Counted from the first letter of the stretch, positions 25,344 to 35,241 are shown. The stretch is DNA of 48,310 nucleotides from Planctomycetaceae bacterium (GCA_018699955.1 JABISG010000167.1:1-48310); one strand, 5' to 3'. Program-made: numbers and translations. The notes: a model not told the origin generated them from the letters alone.

Positions 25344-26507
25344 ATGAAACGCAGCACCGATCGCATTCTCACGACACATGTCGGCAGTCTGGCTCGTCCC
25401 GATGGCCAACTCAAACTTCTTTTTGCCAAAGAGCGTGGTGAAGACTACGACAAGGCGGAATTCGATTCCTCGACCCGGCAGGCGGTGGATGACATCGTTG
25501 CCGGCCAGGCCAAAGCCGGCATCGACATCGTCTGCGACGGCGAGCAGGGGAAATCCAGTTTTCTGACATACATCGCCGAACGTCTTGGAGGTTTTTCTCC
25601 ATGTGAAGAACAGGGAGAAGACCTCTGGATCGATTCACGCGAGACTATCGCGTTCCCCGAATTCTACGACGCGCATCGAAAAAGCCGCGAAGGACTGATC
25701 GCCCAGCCGGTGAAGCTCACATGCACCGGACCAATCGAATACGCGGGCCACGAAACCGTGCAGCGTGAAATTGCGAACGTCAAAGCTGCGGCGGAAAAAC
25801 ACGGTATCGAAGACGTCTTCATGACGGCCGTATCGCCGTCCGACGTCGAAGGGCAACAGGCCAACGAATTCTACGAGTCCGACGAAGCCTATCTGTACGC
25901 CATCGCCGAGGCGATGGCCGACGAGTACAAAGCGATTGTTGATTCCGGATTGATTTTGCAAATCGACGACCCGCGGCTGCTGACCTATTACATTTCGCGC
26001 CCGGACCTGAGCATCACGGATTGCCGCAAGTGGGCCGAATTGCGTGTCGAAGCGCTTAATCATGCCCTTAAAGATTTGCCGATCGATCGCGTGCGATTTC
26101 ACACCTGCTACGGAATCAACATTGGTCCTCGTGTTCATGAAATGAATCTCGCCGACATCGTCGATATCATGCTCAAGGTCGATGCAGGCGCCTATCTGTT
26201 TGAAGCGGGAAACCCGCGACACGAACATGAATGGAAAGTCTGGGAGGACGTGAAGGTTCCCGATGGGAAGCTCATTATCCCGGGGGTCATTTCGCATTCT
26301 ACGCCGCTGGTCGAACACCCCGAACTCGTCGCCCAGCGGCTGGTGCGTTTTGCAAATATCGTCGGCAGGGAAAATGTCATCGGCGGTAGCGATTGCGGCT
26401 TCGCATCTTTTGCCGCCACCGAGCAGGAAATCCACCCCAGCATCGTCTGGGCCAAGTTTGCGAATCTGGCCGAAGGTGCCAGGATCGCTTCAAAGGAACT
26501 GTGGTAA
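25344..26507 (+). CDS. MetE-like (cobalamin-independent methionine synthase family) protein
   Basis: A 387-residue protein with the C-terminal MetE barrel. Zinc ligands are visible as His253 and Cys255 (RFHTCYG), Glu287 and Cys351 (GGSDCGFAS), in the order known for the family. The N-terminal MetE barrel is absent, so this is the short form found in many bacteria, often annotated as 5-methyltetrahydropteroyltriglutamate-homocysteine methyltransferase-like. The actual methyl donor and acceptor are uncertain; many short forms do not act as the main methionine synthase. It lies 142 nt after the cyclase. Confidence 0.85.
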   Translation: MKRSTDRILTTHVGSLARPDGQLKLLFAKERGEDYDKAEFDSSTRQAVDDIVAGQAKAGIDIVCDGEQGKSSFLTYIAERLGGFSPCEEQGEDLWIDSRETIAFPEFYDAHRKSREGLIAQPVKLTCTGPIEYAGHETVQREIANVKAAAEKHGIEDVFMTAVSPSDVEGQQANEFYESDEAYLYAIAEAMADEYKAIVDSGLILQIDDPRLLTYYISRPDLSITDCRKWAELRVEALNHALKDLPIDRVRFHTCYGINIGPRVHEMNLADIVDIMLKVDAGAYLFEAGNPRHEHEWKVWEDVKVPDGKLIIPGVISHSTPLVEHPELVAQRLVRFANIVGRENVIGGSDCGFASFAATEQEIHPSIVWAKFANLAEGARIASKELW

Positions 26508-26568
26508 GCGACGTCGATTCTGCAGGGGTTTCGCTTTCAATTGAGAAACAACAGATGAGGAAGATCAA

Positions 26569-27501
26569 ATGCAACACCCATTGATTTCACGCCGAGAATT
26601 CTGCGCAGCAGCCACTGCTGCGGTTGCGAGTGGGGTTTTTCCGCAACCATCCGCTGGTGCCGAACCAAAAGAGTTTCGTTTGAAGTACATTCTCGGCTCC
26701 TGCTTGTACGGCTACCAGTACGTTGGCGAGATCTTCCCCGAAGTACGCAAATGCGGGGCGGCAGCCATCGATATTTGGCCCAAGGTTCATGGCAATCAAC
26801 GCGAACAACTTGCCGATCTGGGTGAAGAGAAGTTCGCTGCGATGCTGAAGCAACACGACATCACGCTCGGATGCATCACACAATACAAACTTGGCGCGTT
26901 TGGGCTTCAGGATGAAATGCGGTTGGCCCAACGATTCGGCTGCCAGACGATGGTCGCAGGTGCAAAGGGGCCGAAGGGCTTGAAGGGAGGGGAACTGAAG
27001 ACAGCGGTCGCAAAGTTCATTGAGCAAATGAAGCCCCATCTCGCCGTGGCCGAAGAAACCGGCGTGACGATTGCCATCGAGAATCATGGTAACAGCTTGA
27101 TCGAATCCCCCGATTCGCTGAAGTGGCTGGCCGAACTGCGTCCCTCAAAGCACCTCGGAATTGGGTTCGCCCCCTACCACCTGCCGCAGGATGAAAAACT
27201 ACTCGGCAGTTTGATCGAAGCACTCGGCGACTCGATTGAAGTGTTCTATGCATGGCAGCATGGCATGGGATGTCACCGGAAGCTTCCCAAGGAACAGGAA
27301 CTGCTGCAACTGCCTGGACGCGGAGAGTTGGATTTTGGTCCGTTGTTGACGGCGTTGAAGCGTATCAACTACTCCGGCTGGACAGAGATCTTTATGCATC
27401 CCGTCCCACGCGGCATCCCGATTCTAGAAACGGCAACAGCGGTCACCGCCGAAATCAACCGCAGCCGCGCCTATCTGGAAGACATTCTGTCGCGTGGCTG
27501 A
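26569..27501 (+). CDS. Sugar phosphate isomerase/epimerase-like TIM barrel, Tat-exported
   Basis: A 310-residue protein. A Tat-like signal (SRREFCAAATAAVASG) is followed by a xylose isomerase-like TIM barrel. The metal-ligand positions IAIENHG and the following barrel strands are visible. This family (AP endonuclease 2/IolE-like) usually isomerises or epimerises sugars or inositols. Export suggests an extracytoplasmic role, as seen for many planctomycete members; the substrate is unknown. AGGAAGA precedes the ATG at good spacing. It may share a transcript with the MetE-like gene 61 nt upstream. Confidence 0.85.
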   Translation: MQHPLISRREFCAAATAAVASGVFPQPSAGAEPKEFRLKYILGSCLYGYQYVGEIFPEVRKCGAAAIDIWPKVHGNQREQLADLGEEKFAAMLKQHDITLGCITQYKLGAFGLQDEMRLAQRFGCQTMVAGAKGPKGLKGGELKTAVAKFIEQMKPHLAVAEETGVTIAIENHGNSLIESPDSLKWLAELRPSKHLGIGFAPYHLPQDEKLLGSLIEALGDSIEVFYAWQHGMGCHRKLPKEQELLQLPGRGELDFGPLLTALKRINYSGWTEIFMHPVPRGIPILETATAVTAEINRSRAYLEDILSRG

Positions 27502-27519
27502 TCCATTCGCGGCATGAAA

Positions 27520-27566
27520 CTGATCGTTCTTCCGGGGCCATCGATGTGGCCGAATCAGGCGATCAG
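27520..27566. terminator. Nested inverted repeat between convergent genes
   Basis: CTGATCG pairs with CGATCAG, and inside them GGCCA pairs with TGGCC. The structure spans the gap between the isomerase gene (plus) and the end of the DUF1501 gene (minus), overlapping the last codons of the latter. There is no T tract, so the terminator call is weak. Confidence 0.3.
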
Positions 27567-28961
27567 TTCTTCGATCACTTTGGCTTCGTACACGTCGGTC
27601 AGGCGTTCTTCGCGGCCGTTATGGGGCCACGATAGCAACTGGTAGTCGAGGCCGAGGAGCTGCAAAATGGTGGCGTGCAGATTGGCGGTTTGCGTTCTCT
27701 TCTCGACCGCGCGATAGCCGAAGTCGTCTGTCGCTCCGTAGTGCTGACCGCCTTTGATGCCGCCGCCAGCCAACCAGACGCTGAATCCATAGGGATGATG
27801 ATCGCGTCCGCTGGTTGCTGCACTATTCCCGCCTTGGGCAGCGGGAGTGCGCCCGAATTCACCGCCCCACAGAACCAGAGTCGAGTCGAGCAATCCGCGG
27901 CGTTTCAAATCGGCCAACAGCGCGCCGACCGGCTTGTCGGTCCGTTGGCAACACTTTTTTGTTCCGGCGTTGTTGTTCGAGTGTGTGTCCCACGGTTGGC
28001 CCGACATGAACAGCGACACGAACCTCACGCCGCGTTCCACCAACCGCCGCGCCATCAGACAACGGGTGCCGTACGATTTCGTTGTGGCATTGTCCAAACC
28101 GTACAGCTGCTGAGTCTCTTTGGTTTCCTGTGATAGATCAAGCGCATCGGTTGCGGCAAGTTGCATGCGGCCGGCCAGTTCGAAGGTTTCAATGCGGGCT
28201 TCGAGTTCCAGTTCGCCGGGCCGACCGGCGAGGTGGCGCTCATTGAGTTGCCGCAGCAACTTGGCGCGTGCGTCCTCAATTGCACGCGGTCGTGGCTGTT
28301 TCGGCTGCAGGTTCAGCACGGGGCTGCCCTGTTCGCGGAAGACGGTTCCCTGATATCGCGGCGGCAACCAGCCACTCGACCAGTTGCGCACCCCATCGAC
28401 CGACGGTCCGTTCGGATCGGGCAGCGCGACAAATGCCGGCAGGTTGCGGTTCTCTGTGCCAATTCCGTATGCCGTCCATGCGCCCAAAGTCGGTCGGCCG
28501 GCGGTTGTCAGGCCGGTTTGAGCCATCCAGATCGCCTGCTCGTGATTGCGATGCTCGGTGAACATCGAACGGATGACGGCAATCTCGTCGGCATGCTGCG
28601 AAACGAACGGCTGGATCTCCGAGAACTCCAAGCCGCTTTCGCCGCATTGATTAAAACGGAACGGTGAACCCTTCAGGTTCTTCGTCAGGCTTTCGTCATC
28701 GGCAACGTAGGCGGGGGGAGTCTTTCCGTCGAACCGATTGAGTACCGGCTTCGGATCGAGCAAATCCACGTGGCTCGGCCCGCCATGCATATAGAGCTGA
28801 ATCACCGCCTTGGCGCTCGGCTCGTAGTGCGGAGCGGCACTCGAATGACGCGGCGCGGCGGTTGCCGAATTCCCCAGCAACGAACCGAGCGCAAGTCCGC
28901 CGAACCCGCCACCAAATTGGCAAAGCGCTTGCCGGCGCGAAAGTAGATCAAACTGGCTCAT
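27555..28961 (-). CDS. DUF1501 protein, Tat-exported
   Basis: A 468-residue DUF1501 protein with a signal of the form LSRRQALCQFGGGFGGLALG and the core MHGGPSHVDLLDPKP. It lies 11 nt downstream of the large PSCyt1/DUF1549/DUF1553 gene, the classic planctomycete pairing, so the two are co-expressed and may act together at the cell surface; the function is not established. I take the ATG at 28961, with GGAG 7 nt before it. The frame is open for 19 more codons upstream, but these overlap the neighbouring gene and lack signal character. Confidence 0.92.
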   Translation of the reverse strand: MSQFDLLSRRQALCQFGGGFGGLALGSLLGNSATAAPRHSSAAPHYEPSAKAVIQLYMHGGPSHVDLLDPKPVLNRFDGKTPPAYVADDESLTKNLKGSPFRFNQCGESGLEFSEIQPFVSQHADEIAVIRSMFTEHRNHEQAIWMAQTGLTTAGRPTLGAWTAYGIGTENRNLPAFVALPDPNGPSVDGVRNWSSGWLPPRYQGTVFREQGSPVLNLQPKQPRPRAIEDARAKLLRQLNERHLAGRPGELELEARIETFELAGRMQLAATDALDLSQETKETQQLYGLDNATTKSYGTRCLMARRLVERGVRFVSLFMSGQPWDTHSNNNAGTKKCCQRTDKPVGALLADLKRRGLLDSTLVLWGGEFGRTPAAQGGNSAATSGRDHHPYGFSVWLAGGGIKGGQHYGATDDFGYRAVEKRTQTANLHATILQLLGLDYQLLSWPHNGREERLTDVYEAKVIEELIA

Positions 28962-28972
28962 CAGTGACTCCG

Positions 28973-31615
28973 TCAATCCACATAAACAAATTCGTTGGCG
29001 CTCATCAACATGTGACACAAATCGGCTATCGCCTTACTGCGGGCCGCGGCGATCACTTCCGCTTTCTGTCGGGCCGCTTCGTCCTGTAGTTCCAGATAGC
29101 GTGATTGTTGTTCGTTGAAAAACTGCGACAGCAGTTCGCGTTCGCTGGATGTGGCTGGACGCGAGAATGCCGTCAGCACGGCTCGGCCAACGGGATCGTT
29201 CGGCTGTTCCGTCAGAACACGGTCGGCAAACGCGGCCGCAGCGCGGGTCATCACGTCGCTGTTGAGCAGCGCCAATGCCTGGGTGGAAACGGTCGATGTG
29301 CTGCGCTGCGTGCAATTCACCGAAATCGTCGGTTGATCGAACACCTGCAGCATCGTTTCCGGGGTGAGCCGCAGGACCATCACATAAATCGAACGGCGAT
29401 TCTGATTCTTTCCGGCCGCCACGAGGACTTCGCCATTCTTTTGCCGGGCAACTGATTGCGAGGCCCCGTACATCGGATGACTCAGCGATGCCGATGCGGC
29501 CAGCAACGTGTCGCGCAACGGCTCGGCCTCCAGTCGGCGAATTGTCTGTCGCCACAACAGCCGATTGTCCGGATCGATCGGCACGCACGCGGCGCGATGT
29601 TGAGTGTCCACCCGCGACCGCTGCCGCCAAGTAGCCGATGTCAGAATCAGCCGGTGCATGTGCTTGATGCTCCAACCGCTGCGGACGAATTCCGTTGCCA
29701 ACCAGTCGAGCAACTGAGGATGCGACGGCGGTGAACCGGCGACGCCGAAATCATCCGGCGTCGCCACGATGCCGGTGCCGAAATGATGCATCCAGATGCG
29801 GTTGACCATCACCCGCGCCGTCAGTGGATGCTGCGGCTGTGTTAACCAACGGGCAAACGCAAGTCGCCGACCGCTGGTCTTTGCTTTGTCATCCGGAGCG
29901 ATCCACTCAAAGGGCTGCGGTGTTTCGAGCGACGAAATCACACCCGGTTTCACTGGCGGCCCCGGAGTCAGCGAGTCGCCCCGCAACAGCACGTGCGTCT
30001 TGGCTTCGCCGGCTTGATCATACAAAGCTCGCACTTCATCGAATTTGAGCCGTCGCCGTTCCTCGGCTGCAATCGCTGCGTTGAGGTCGTTCGCCCCCTT
30101 TTTGTAGTCCGCGTTTTTCGCTAGCGCCGCATCGAGTTTCTTTGCTTGCGGTCGCAACTGCTTTTCGAACTTCGCTGCAAGCTGTTTCTGGGCGTCGGTC
30201 CGAGTCGACTTCTTCGTATTCAGTGCTGCCTTAACGTTTTCACGAATTCCTTCCGGCAGTTCAGCAAGACGATCTTCAAACAGCCGATCTGTGAACGTCT
30301 TCTTCAATGCCGCCAACTCGGCCTTCTGTCTTTTTACATTGGCATCGACTTCGGCATTCCGTTTTGTCGCGGCGTCTTTTTGGTGCTTTGAAGCGATCGG
30401 CAGCCGGCGGTTCATTTGCGGAATCCAGTTGTCCGGCCGGTACGCCGTCATGAACACGGCTTGCATGCTGTAGTAATCGACCTGCGGAATCGGGTCAAAC
30501 TTATGGCTATGACAGCGGGCGCATTGCACGGCCAATCCCATTGTCGATGAGCAGACTATCTGCAGCGTGTCGAACAGAGTCGGGAAGTAGTACTGCCCGG
30601 CTGCGTTCTTGATCCCCTTGAAATCCGGCCGGCTCGGGTCGGCAGCCGTTCGCAGGTAACCGGTCGCAACAATGCCTTCGACGACTTCGTCCGGCAGTTG
30701 CTCGGCCGTCTCAAATGCGTCCCAGTATCCAGTCAGCTCATCGCCGGCAATCTGCTCCTGCAGGAACCGGTCGTAAGGTTTGTCGCTGTTGAACGCGCGA
30801 ATGACGTAGTCGCGGTACCTCCATGCCAGCGGCAACCGAAGGTCCTGATTGAGAATTCCCGCCGATTCCGTAAAGCCGGCAACGTCGAGCCAGTGACGCG
30901 CCCACCGTTCGCCGTACCGCGGACTTGCGAGCAACCGGTCGATCATCCGCGCGTTGGCGCCCGGACGGTCATCGGCCAGAAACTGCTCGATCTCCTCAGG
31001 TGACGGCGGCAGCCCGATCAAATCGAACGAAGCACGGCGCAGCAGCGTGAGCCGCTCGGCATTGGGCGCCAGCGTTAGACTCTGTTCTTCCAGTCGCTTC
31101 AGGACGAAGGCATCGATTGGGTTATCGACACGATGACTCTGACGAACAACGGGGACAGTCGGACGAACAGGCGACCGGAACGACCAATGATCCACGCCGG
31201 TGACATCCTCAGAGCGATCGATTGTGGCGGCATTGCCGACCCCCTTTGCTCCGTCGTTAATCCACTTCCGGATCAAGCCCTTTTCCTCGGCCGTCAGTTT
31301 CTGGCCGACCGGGGGCATCTTGTCTGAGCTGACTTTTTCATACAGCAGGCTGGATTCGGCCGCACGGATTCGTAGCGCCGCTCCGGAATTCCCGCCGGTC
31401 AGCAGCGAGGAAGGACTGGTCAGATTCAGGCCCGCTTTCGGATCAACGCCGGCATGGCAGCGGATGCACTTCGCCCGAATGATCGGCAGGATGTCCTTCT
31501 CGAATGTCAGTTCGCCTTTTTTGTCCTGAGCGTTTGCTCCAACCGGCAGCAGCGCGGCAGCGAGCATCCCGACAAGTATCGGCGAAAAAGAGAAACGGCC
31601 AAAGACAATCTTCAT
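28973..31615 (-). CDS. PSCyt1-DUF1549-DUF1553 (PSD1) cytochrome protein
   Basis: An 880-residue exported protein. A signal peptide ends near residue 30, and a planctomycete cytochrome C domain (PSCyt1) carries the heme motif CIRCH (Cys50, Cys53, His54). The DUF1549 region (about 145-350) and the DUF1553/PSD1 region (about 590-830) follow, with a helical Lys/Ala-rich stretch between them. The family is nearly restricted to planctomycetes and relatives, is thought to be extracytoplasmic, and has no proven activity. I start at the ATG at 31615; a TTG six codons upstream is possible. Confidence 0.93.
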   Translation of the reverse strand: MKIVFGRFSFSPILVGMLAAALLPVGANAQDKKGELTFEKDILPIIRAKCIRCHAGVDPKAGLNLTSPSSLLTGGNSGAALRIRAAESSLLYEKVSSDKMPPVGQKLTAEEKGLIRKWINDGAKGVGNAATIDRSEDVTGVDHWSFRSPVRPTVPVVRQSHRVDNPIDAFVLKRLEEQSLTLAPNAERLTLLRRASFDLIGLPPSPEEIEQFLADDRPGANARMIDRLLASPRYGERWARHWLDVAGFTESAGILNQDLRLPLAWRYRDYVIRAFNSDKPYDRFLQEQIAGDELTGYWDAFETAEQLPDEVVEGIVATGYLRTAADPSRPDFKGIKNAAGQYYFPTLFDTLQIVCSSTMGLAVQCARCHSHKFDPIPQVDYYSMQAVFMTAYRPDNWIPQMNRRLPIASKHQKDAATKRNAEVDANVKRQKAELAALKKTFTDRLFEDRLAELPEGIRENVKAALNTKKSTRTDAQKQLAAKFEKQLRPQAKKLDAALAKNADYKKGANDLNAAIAAEERRRLKFDEVRALYDQAGEAKTHVLLRGDSLTPGPPVKPGVISSLETPQPFEWIAPDDKAKTSGRRLAFARWLTQPQHPLTARVMVNRIWMHHFGTGIVATPDDFGVAGSPPSHPQLLDWLATEFVRSGWSIKHMHRLILTSATWRQRSRVDTQHRAACVPIDPDNRLLWRQTIRRLEAEPLRDTLLAASASLSHPMYGASQSVARQKNGEVLVAAGKNQNRRSIYVMVLRLTPETMLQVFDQPTISVNCTQRSTSTVSTQALALLNSDVMTRAAAAFADRVLTEQPNDPVGRAVLTAFSRPATSSERELLSQFFNEQQSRYLELQDEAARQKAEVIAAARSKAIADLCHMLMSANEFVYVD

Positions 31616-31787
31616 CGAGCGGTTCCATTGCAAGGCGGCTGTTAGACGCTTTGAGTGGTATCCACTTTAACCGATGCAGAGACGATCAGCCATACCCGCC
31701 CCAGCTGGCAACGGGTTTCAAACTCTGCCGGGTGGCTAACGCCTGAACAAAACAGGAGATAGCAAGCGGAACCTGCCTGGCGATTCT

Positions 31788-31818
31788 CCCTCTCCCCCAC
31801 CCGGGGAGAGGTTTTTTT
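31788..31818. repeat. Hairpin with T7 tract, C/G-rich dispersed element
   Basis: CCTCTCCCC and GGGGAGAGG form a 9-bp stem with loop CACCC, followed by seven T on the plus strand. As a Rho-independent terminator it would act on plus-strand transcription, but the neighbouring genes are on the minus strand. It shares its arms with the palindrome at 46040-46063, so it is more likely a copy of a dispersed palindromic repeat. Confidence 0.55.
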
Positions 31819-31828
31819 GAAAGCACCT

Positions 31829-33214
31829 CTATTGTGGCAGGCGTTCCGTTTCGATCTTGGGAAACGCACCGGTGCAGGCTTTCATGAACTCGACCAGATC
31901 GGCTTTCTGCTGATCGGTCAAGTTCAGCTTGACGATCTTGTCGCTCAGGTTCGGATTCTTCATCCCCCCCTTGTTGTAATGCTCGACAACTTCTTCCAAA
32001 GTTTTCAAACCGCCATCGTGCATGTAGGGAGCCGACAAGGCGACGTTGCGAATCGTTGGTGTCTTGAACGCGCCGCGATCTGCATCAACTTTGGTCACCT
32101 CGAAACGGCCGAGATCCGGCTTCTCTGCGCTCATGCCGACACCGAGGTTATGGTACTTTTCGTCGGCCAGGTTCGCGCCAACATGGCAGGCGGCGCAGTT
32201 GATCTTCTTATTGAAAAAGAGGTCGCGGCCGCGGATGGCGCTTTCGGACATGGGGTGCTTGTCTTTGGCATCTCCAAGCGATTCGTATTTGGCAGCGAGT
32301 TCCGGATCGTCTGCCAGCAGTTCCTTCAAGTCTTCCTCGTCGAGTTTAGCAAATCGCTGAAATGCTTCGTAATGGTCGAACGGTGATGGCCCCGTCACGA
32401 TCGCACGCTCGAAAGACGCGATGGCGCGGCCAACATTGTCAATCGTCACACCGTCGGAGAAAATGCGGTCGAACTGAAGCTTGTAACCTTCGATTTTACC
32501 GACGGTCGCAACTGCCGCCTCGTGGGTGTTACCCATTTCGATGGGACTTGCGATCGGGCCGACCGCCTGCGCTTCCAGCGAATCCGCACGGCCATCCCAG
32601 AATTGAGCACCACTGAGAATTCGGTTATAGCTGATCGGTGAATTGCGGCCACCCTGCTGTCCGTCGATGCCCACACCAAATTGGGTGTGGCGGGCAAATC
32701 CTTCGTCGGGATGATGGCAGTCGGCACAGCTGACGGTATTGTCGGCCGACAGGCGACGATCAAAGTACAGTTGCCGACCGAGTTCAATCTTAGCGCGCGT
32801 CAGCGGATTGTCCTCGGGAATCACAATCGCCGCGCTACCGGCGGCAAGGCCGGCTGGCAGTGTGACCGCTAGCGGCGCGTGATTGTCTTCGCTATCGAGC
32901 CAGGCGCCGATCTGTGCGACAGTCAAATCCCCTTCGCCTGGAATTCCAGCTGTCAACGCGGTGGAGCCGAGCAAAACCGAGCCGTCTGCTAATGTCCCGC
33001 CGGCATCGGAGGGGGTCTCATCTGTCTTTGTCGTTTCATCTGCGGTCGGCTCGGCAGGCTGATCGTCACTGTCCGTTGACGGCACTGTCTCTGAGTCCGC
33101 GTCCGTGTTCGGAACCGGATCAGTAACGGTGTTGTCTTCCGTCTCTCCAGAACAGCCGACCACGGCAATCAACAACGTAAACAGCAGGAAACTGCAGCAG
33201 AATTTCGCGTACAT
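31829..33214 (-). CDS. Di-heme cytochrome c peroxidase-like lipoprotein
   Basis: A 461-residue lipoprotein. The lipobox ends in VVGC (Cys21), followed by an acidic Thr/Asp/Glu-rich linker (22-75). The rest is the di-heme CcpA/MauG fold with heme motifs CADCH (Cys163, Cys166, His167) and CAACH (Cys340, Cys343, His344), both spaced as in the family. It would reduce hydrogen peroxide or carry out a MauG-like oxidation in the periplasm, with an unknown partner. The PSCyt1 gene lies 214 nt downstream in the same direction. Confidence 0.9.
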   Translation of the reverse strand: MYAKFCCSFLLFTLLIAVVGCSGETEDNTVTDPVPNTDADSETVPSTDSDDQPAEPTADETTKTDETPSDAGGTLADGSVLLGSTALTAGIPGEGDLTVAQIGAWLDSEDNHAPLAVTLPAGLAAGSAAIVIPEDNPLTRAKIELGRQLYFDRRLSADNTVSCADCHHPDEGFARHTQFGVGIDGQQGGRNSPISYNRILSGAQFWDGRADSLEAQAVGPIASPIEMGNTHEAAVATVGKIEGYKLQFDRIFSDGVTIDNVGRAIASFERAIVTGPSPFDHYEAFQRFAKLDEEDLKELLADDPELAAKYESLGDAKDKHPMSESAIRGRDLFFNKKINCAACHVGANLADEKYHNLGVGMSAEKPDLGRFEVTKVDADRGAFKTPTIRNVALSAPYMHDGGLKTLEEVVEHYNKGGMKNPNLSDKIVKLNLTDQQKADLVEFMKACTGAFPKIETERLPQ

Positions 33215-33319
33215 GATTCGTCAGTACTCCTTCGGTAGGTTGAACTGGTCTCTATTGATGTTAATGACCTGCACCGATTTCTGCAGTACCCGGAGTCAGC
33301 GAATCGGCGTCAAGATGTT

Positions 33320-33337
33320 GGGGGGGGAAGGGGCGGG
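33320..33337. other. G-rich stretch with G-quadruplex potential
   Basis: Runs of eight, four and three G separated by AA and C satisfy a four-run G3+ pattern. The stretch lies in the 182-nt gap upstream of the di-heme lipoprotein gene (minus), so the coding-sense strand is C-rich there. Its significance is unclear. Confidence 0.4.
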
Positions 33338-33396
33338 AGTCTGTTCCTTCGGTGTACTATGCGGTCTGGTCGCGGTTGTCGTCAAGTCATCAACTG

Positions 33397-34656
33397 TCAC
33401 TCTTTATTGGTTGCCGGCAGCTTCCAGCGGACCGCTTCCACTTGGGTTTTGGTGTCGGCCCCGCGATAGGAGTAGACCGAGACGAGTGTTCCGTCGGGCA
33501 ACTGGATCGTGTTACCGAATCCGCCGCCGCTGGCCCCTTGGTTGACGTCGCTGATGACAAGGCGATCGTGCGAAAAATCCCACGTCCGCCCCTCGTCACC
33601 GCTGAGAATTGCTCGCAGGCCGAGGTCGTGTCCGTCTGTCGGGTTGCTGCGGACGGTGAAGGTTAACAGCGTTCGGCCGTCGTTGAGCGTTAGAAGCCGC
33701 GGATACATCTCGCCGTAGGTTCCGAACGTGCCGTGTTTGCGGTGCTTGCTCCACGACTTCCCGCCGTCTCCCGATTCCCACAGCATCATCCGGTCGCCCT
33801 GATCGCCGCTTTCCTTCGCCAACAATTTGGGTGTGCCGGGAATGTGCCAATGCGGCCCGGTGCGATCAACGCGGACTGGATGCAGCAACCGCCCCGAGGG
33901 TGTGGTGAACGTGACGGTCTGTGAGAAGAAACCATCGACGTCGATCCAGCCAGCGGTGTCAGGACGCAGCGACTTGTCCCAGGTCTTGCCGCTGTCGCGC
34001 GATTGCCAGATGCGAACGACCTTCGGAGCATCTTGTTTGCCATGTTGCATGCTGACCCCCAAACAGGTGAGAAACTTGCCGGGGCGGTTTTTGTCGGGAA
34101 TCTCGAATGCCATCCAGTCGGCCGACGTCTGCGCTTGATTCGGAAATCCGTCGGGTCCGATGCGAATTTCCGACCAGGTCTTGCCTTCATCGGTCGAGCG
34201 GAAAACTTTGCTGTGCGTGTGTTTGGACGGGTTGAAGACGTCGCGAGACAGCCAGTGGCAGGTCATCAGCAGCGTGCCGTCGCTCAGTGCCGTCAAGCCG
34301 AACTCTCGGCCCTGAATGTCGAGCCGTTCTTCGCGCGGCCCCCACGTGCGGCCGCCATCTTTGGAACGCCAGAACACAGCCCGCTCGGCATAGCCGTCAA
34401 CGCCTGCAATCGGTCCGAAGCAAAACGCCACAACCAGCAAGTCACCGCTCTTGAGTCGCGCGACAAACGGCTTGTAATCGTTGGGCAGACCAAGCGGCGT
34501 GCGCGCGGCCGCAACGTCATCGCCGCGCAGGACCTTTGGATTGACAACACGAATCGGTTGCGCGGTCGGCTCACTCGCTTGAGTCCCGGAAACCAACACG
34601 AGCGATGCAAAGACCACTAGGAGGACGGCAGCAATTCGGCTCTTGAAGCAGTTCAT
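33397..34656 (-). CDS. Secreted BNR/Asp-box sialidase-like protein
   Basis: A 419-residue protein with a signal peptide and five Asp-box (BNR) motifs of the form SxDxGxxW: RSKDGGRTW, RSTDEGKTW, QSRDSGKTW, ESGDGGKSW and SGDEGRTW. The fold is a beta-propeller of the exo-sialidase type. Sialidase activity is not proven: the family includes many propellers without it, and I cannot see the full catalytic Arg triad by eye. It sits 182 nt upstream of the di-heme gene (in plus-strand order), same direction. GGGAG precedes the ATG at about 7 nt. Confidence 0.85.
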   Translation of the reverse strand: MNCFKSRIAAVLLVVFASLVLVSGTQASEPTAQPIRVVNPKVLRGDDVAAARTPLGLPNDYKPFVARLKSGDLLVVAFCFGPIAGVDGYAERAVFWRSKDGGRTWGPREERLDIQGREFGLTALSDGTLLMTCHWLSRDVFNPSKHTHSKVFRSTDEGKTWSEIRIGPDGFPNQAQTSADWMAFEIPDKNRPGKFLTCLGVSMQHGKQDAPKVVRIWQSRDSGKTWDKSLRPDTAGWIDVDGFFSQTVTFTTPSGRLLHPVRVDRTGPHWHIPGTPKLLAKESGDQGDRMMLWESGDGGKSWSKHRKHGTFGTYGEMYPRLLTLNDGRTLLTFTVRSNPTDGHDLGLRAILSGDEGRTWDFSHDRLVISDVNQGASGGGFGNTIQLPDGTLVSVYSYRGADTKTQVEAVRWKLPATNKE

Positions 34657-34734
34657 TGTCTGACTCCCAATAATCTTGTGGACTGGAGTTCTTGTCGCAA
34701 AAATAGCACGTCAGGAAGAGCCGGATGCACCCGG

Positions 34735-35202
34735 TTATTCGGTTCCGTTTGGACTGCCGCTCTCGGGACCGCCAGAGAAATCTCGCAGCATGGTTCCTCG
34801 ATATCGCTCGACGTAGCCATTACCGTAGCGTCCGGTGGATTCAATTCGCGCCAACTCATCCCAGATCCAATACAACGTATCGACCGTGAGTGGCCCGTCA
34901 GCCCTTTGCTCAATTCCCTTTCGAAGTCGGCTTAATTCATTGATATCGACGTGTTCGGGAGCGCAAACATTCAAGATCGCAATCTCCGTACGCACCCACG
35001 CATTTTTCCACGTCTGGCGGTCAACATCGGGTGGCACTGCAGCTTGGCAACGTTCCACCACATCAAGTATCGCAGCATGCTCATAACGGAAGCGGCGAAA
35101 CTCTGCAGTTATCAATCGAAAAATAACTACGACAAAGACCAGAGCGAAGACGATTCCAAGAAAGTCGCGCCGAAGCATGAATCGTATGACATTGCTGGGC
35201 AT
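34735..35202 (-). CDS. Small single-pass membrane protein, unknown function
   Basis: A 155-residue protein. Residues about 13-33 form one hydrophobic segment (FLGIVFALVFVVVIFRLI), so it is probably anchored with the remaining helical domain outside or inside. The domain is mixed helical with no motif I recognise. No strong ribosome-binding site precedes the ATG at 35202. It lies between the sialidase-like gene and the LamG/propeller gene, all on the minus strand. Confidence 0.6.
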   Translation of the reverse strand: MPSNVIRFMLRRDFLGIVFALVFVVVIFRLITAEFRRFRYEHAAILDVVERCQAAVPPDVDRQTWKNAWVRTEIAILNVCAPEHVDINELSRLRKGIEQRADGPLTVDTLYWIWDELARIESTGRYGNGYVERYRGTMLRDFSGGPESGSPNGTE

Positions 35203-35241
35203 GATTAATGCGTGTTCTTCTCAACACGGATTGAGTATCGA

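Noticed and set aside
31812..31818. T7 tract as terminator of the di-heme lipoprotein gene
   Set aside because: The T run is on the plus strand, while the nearby genes are on the minus strand, where it would be an A run before the stem. Orientation is wrong for a Rho-independent terminator.
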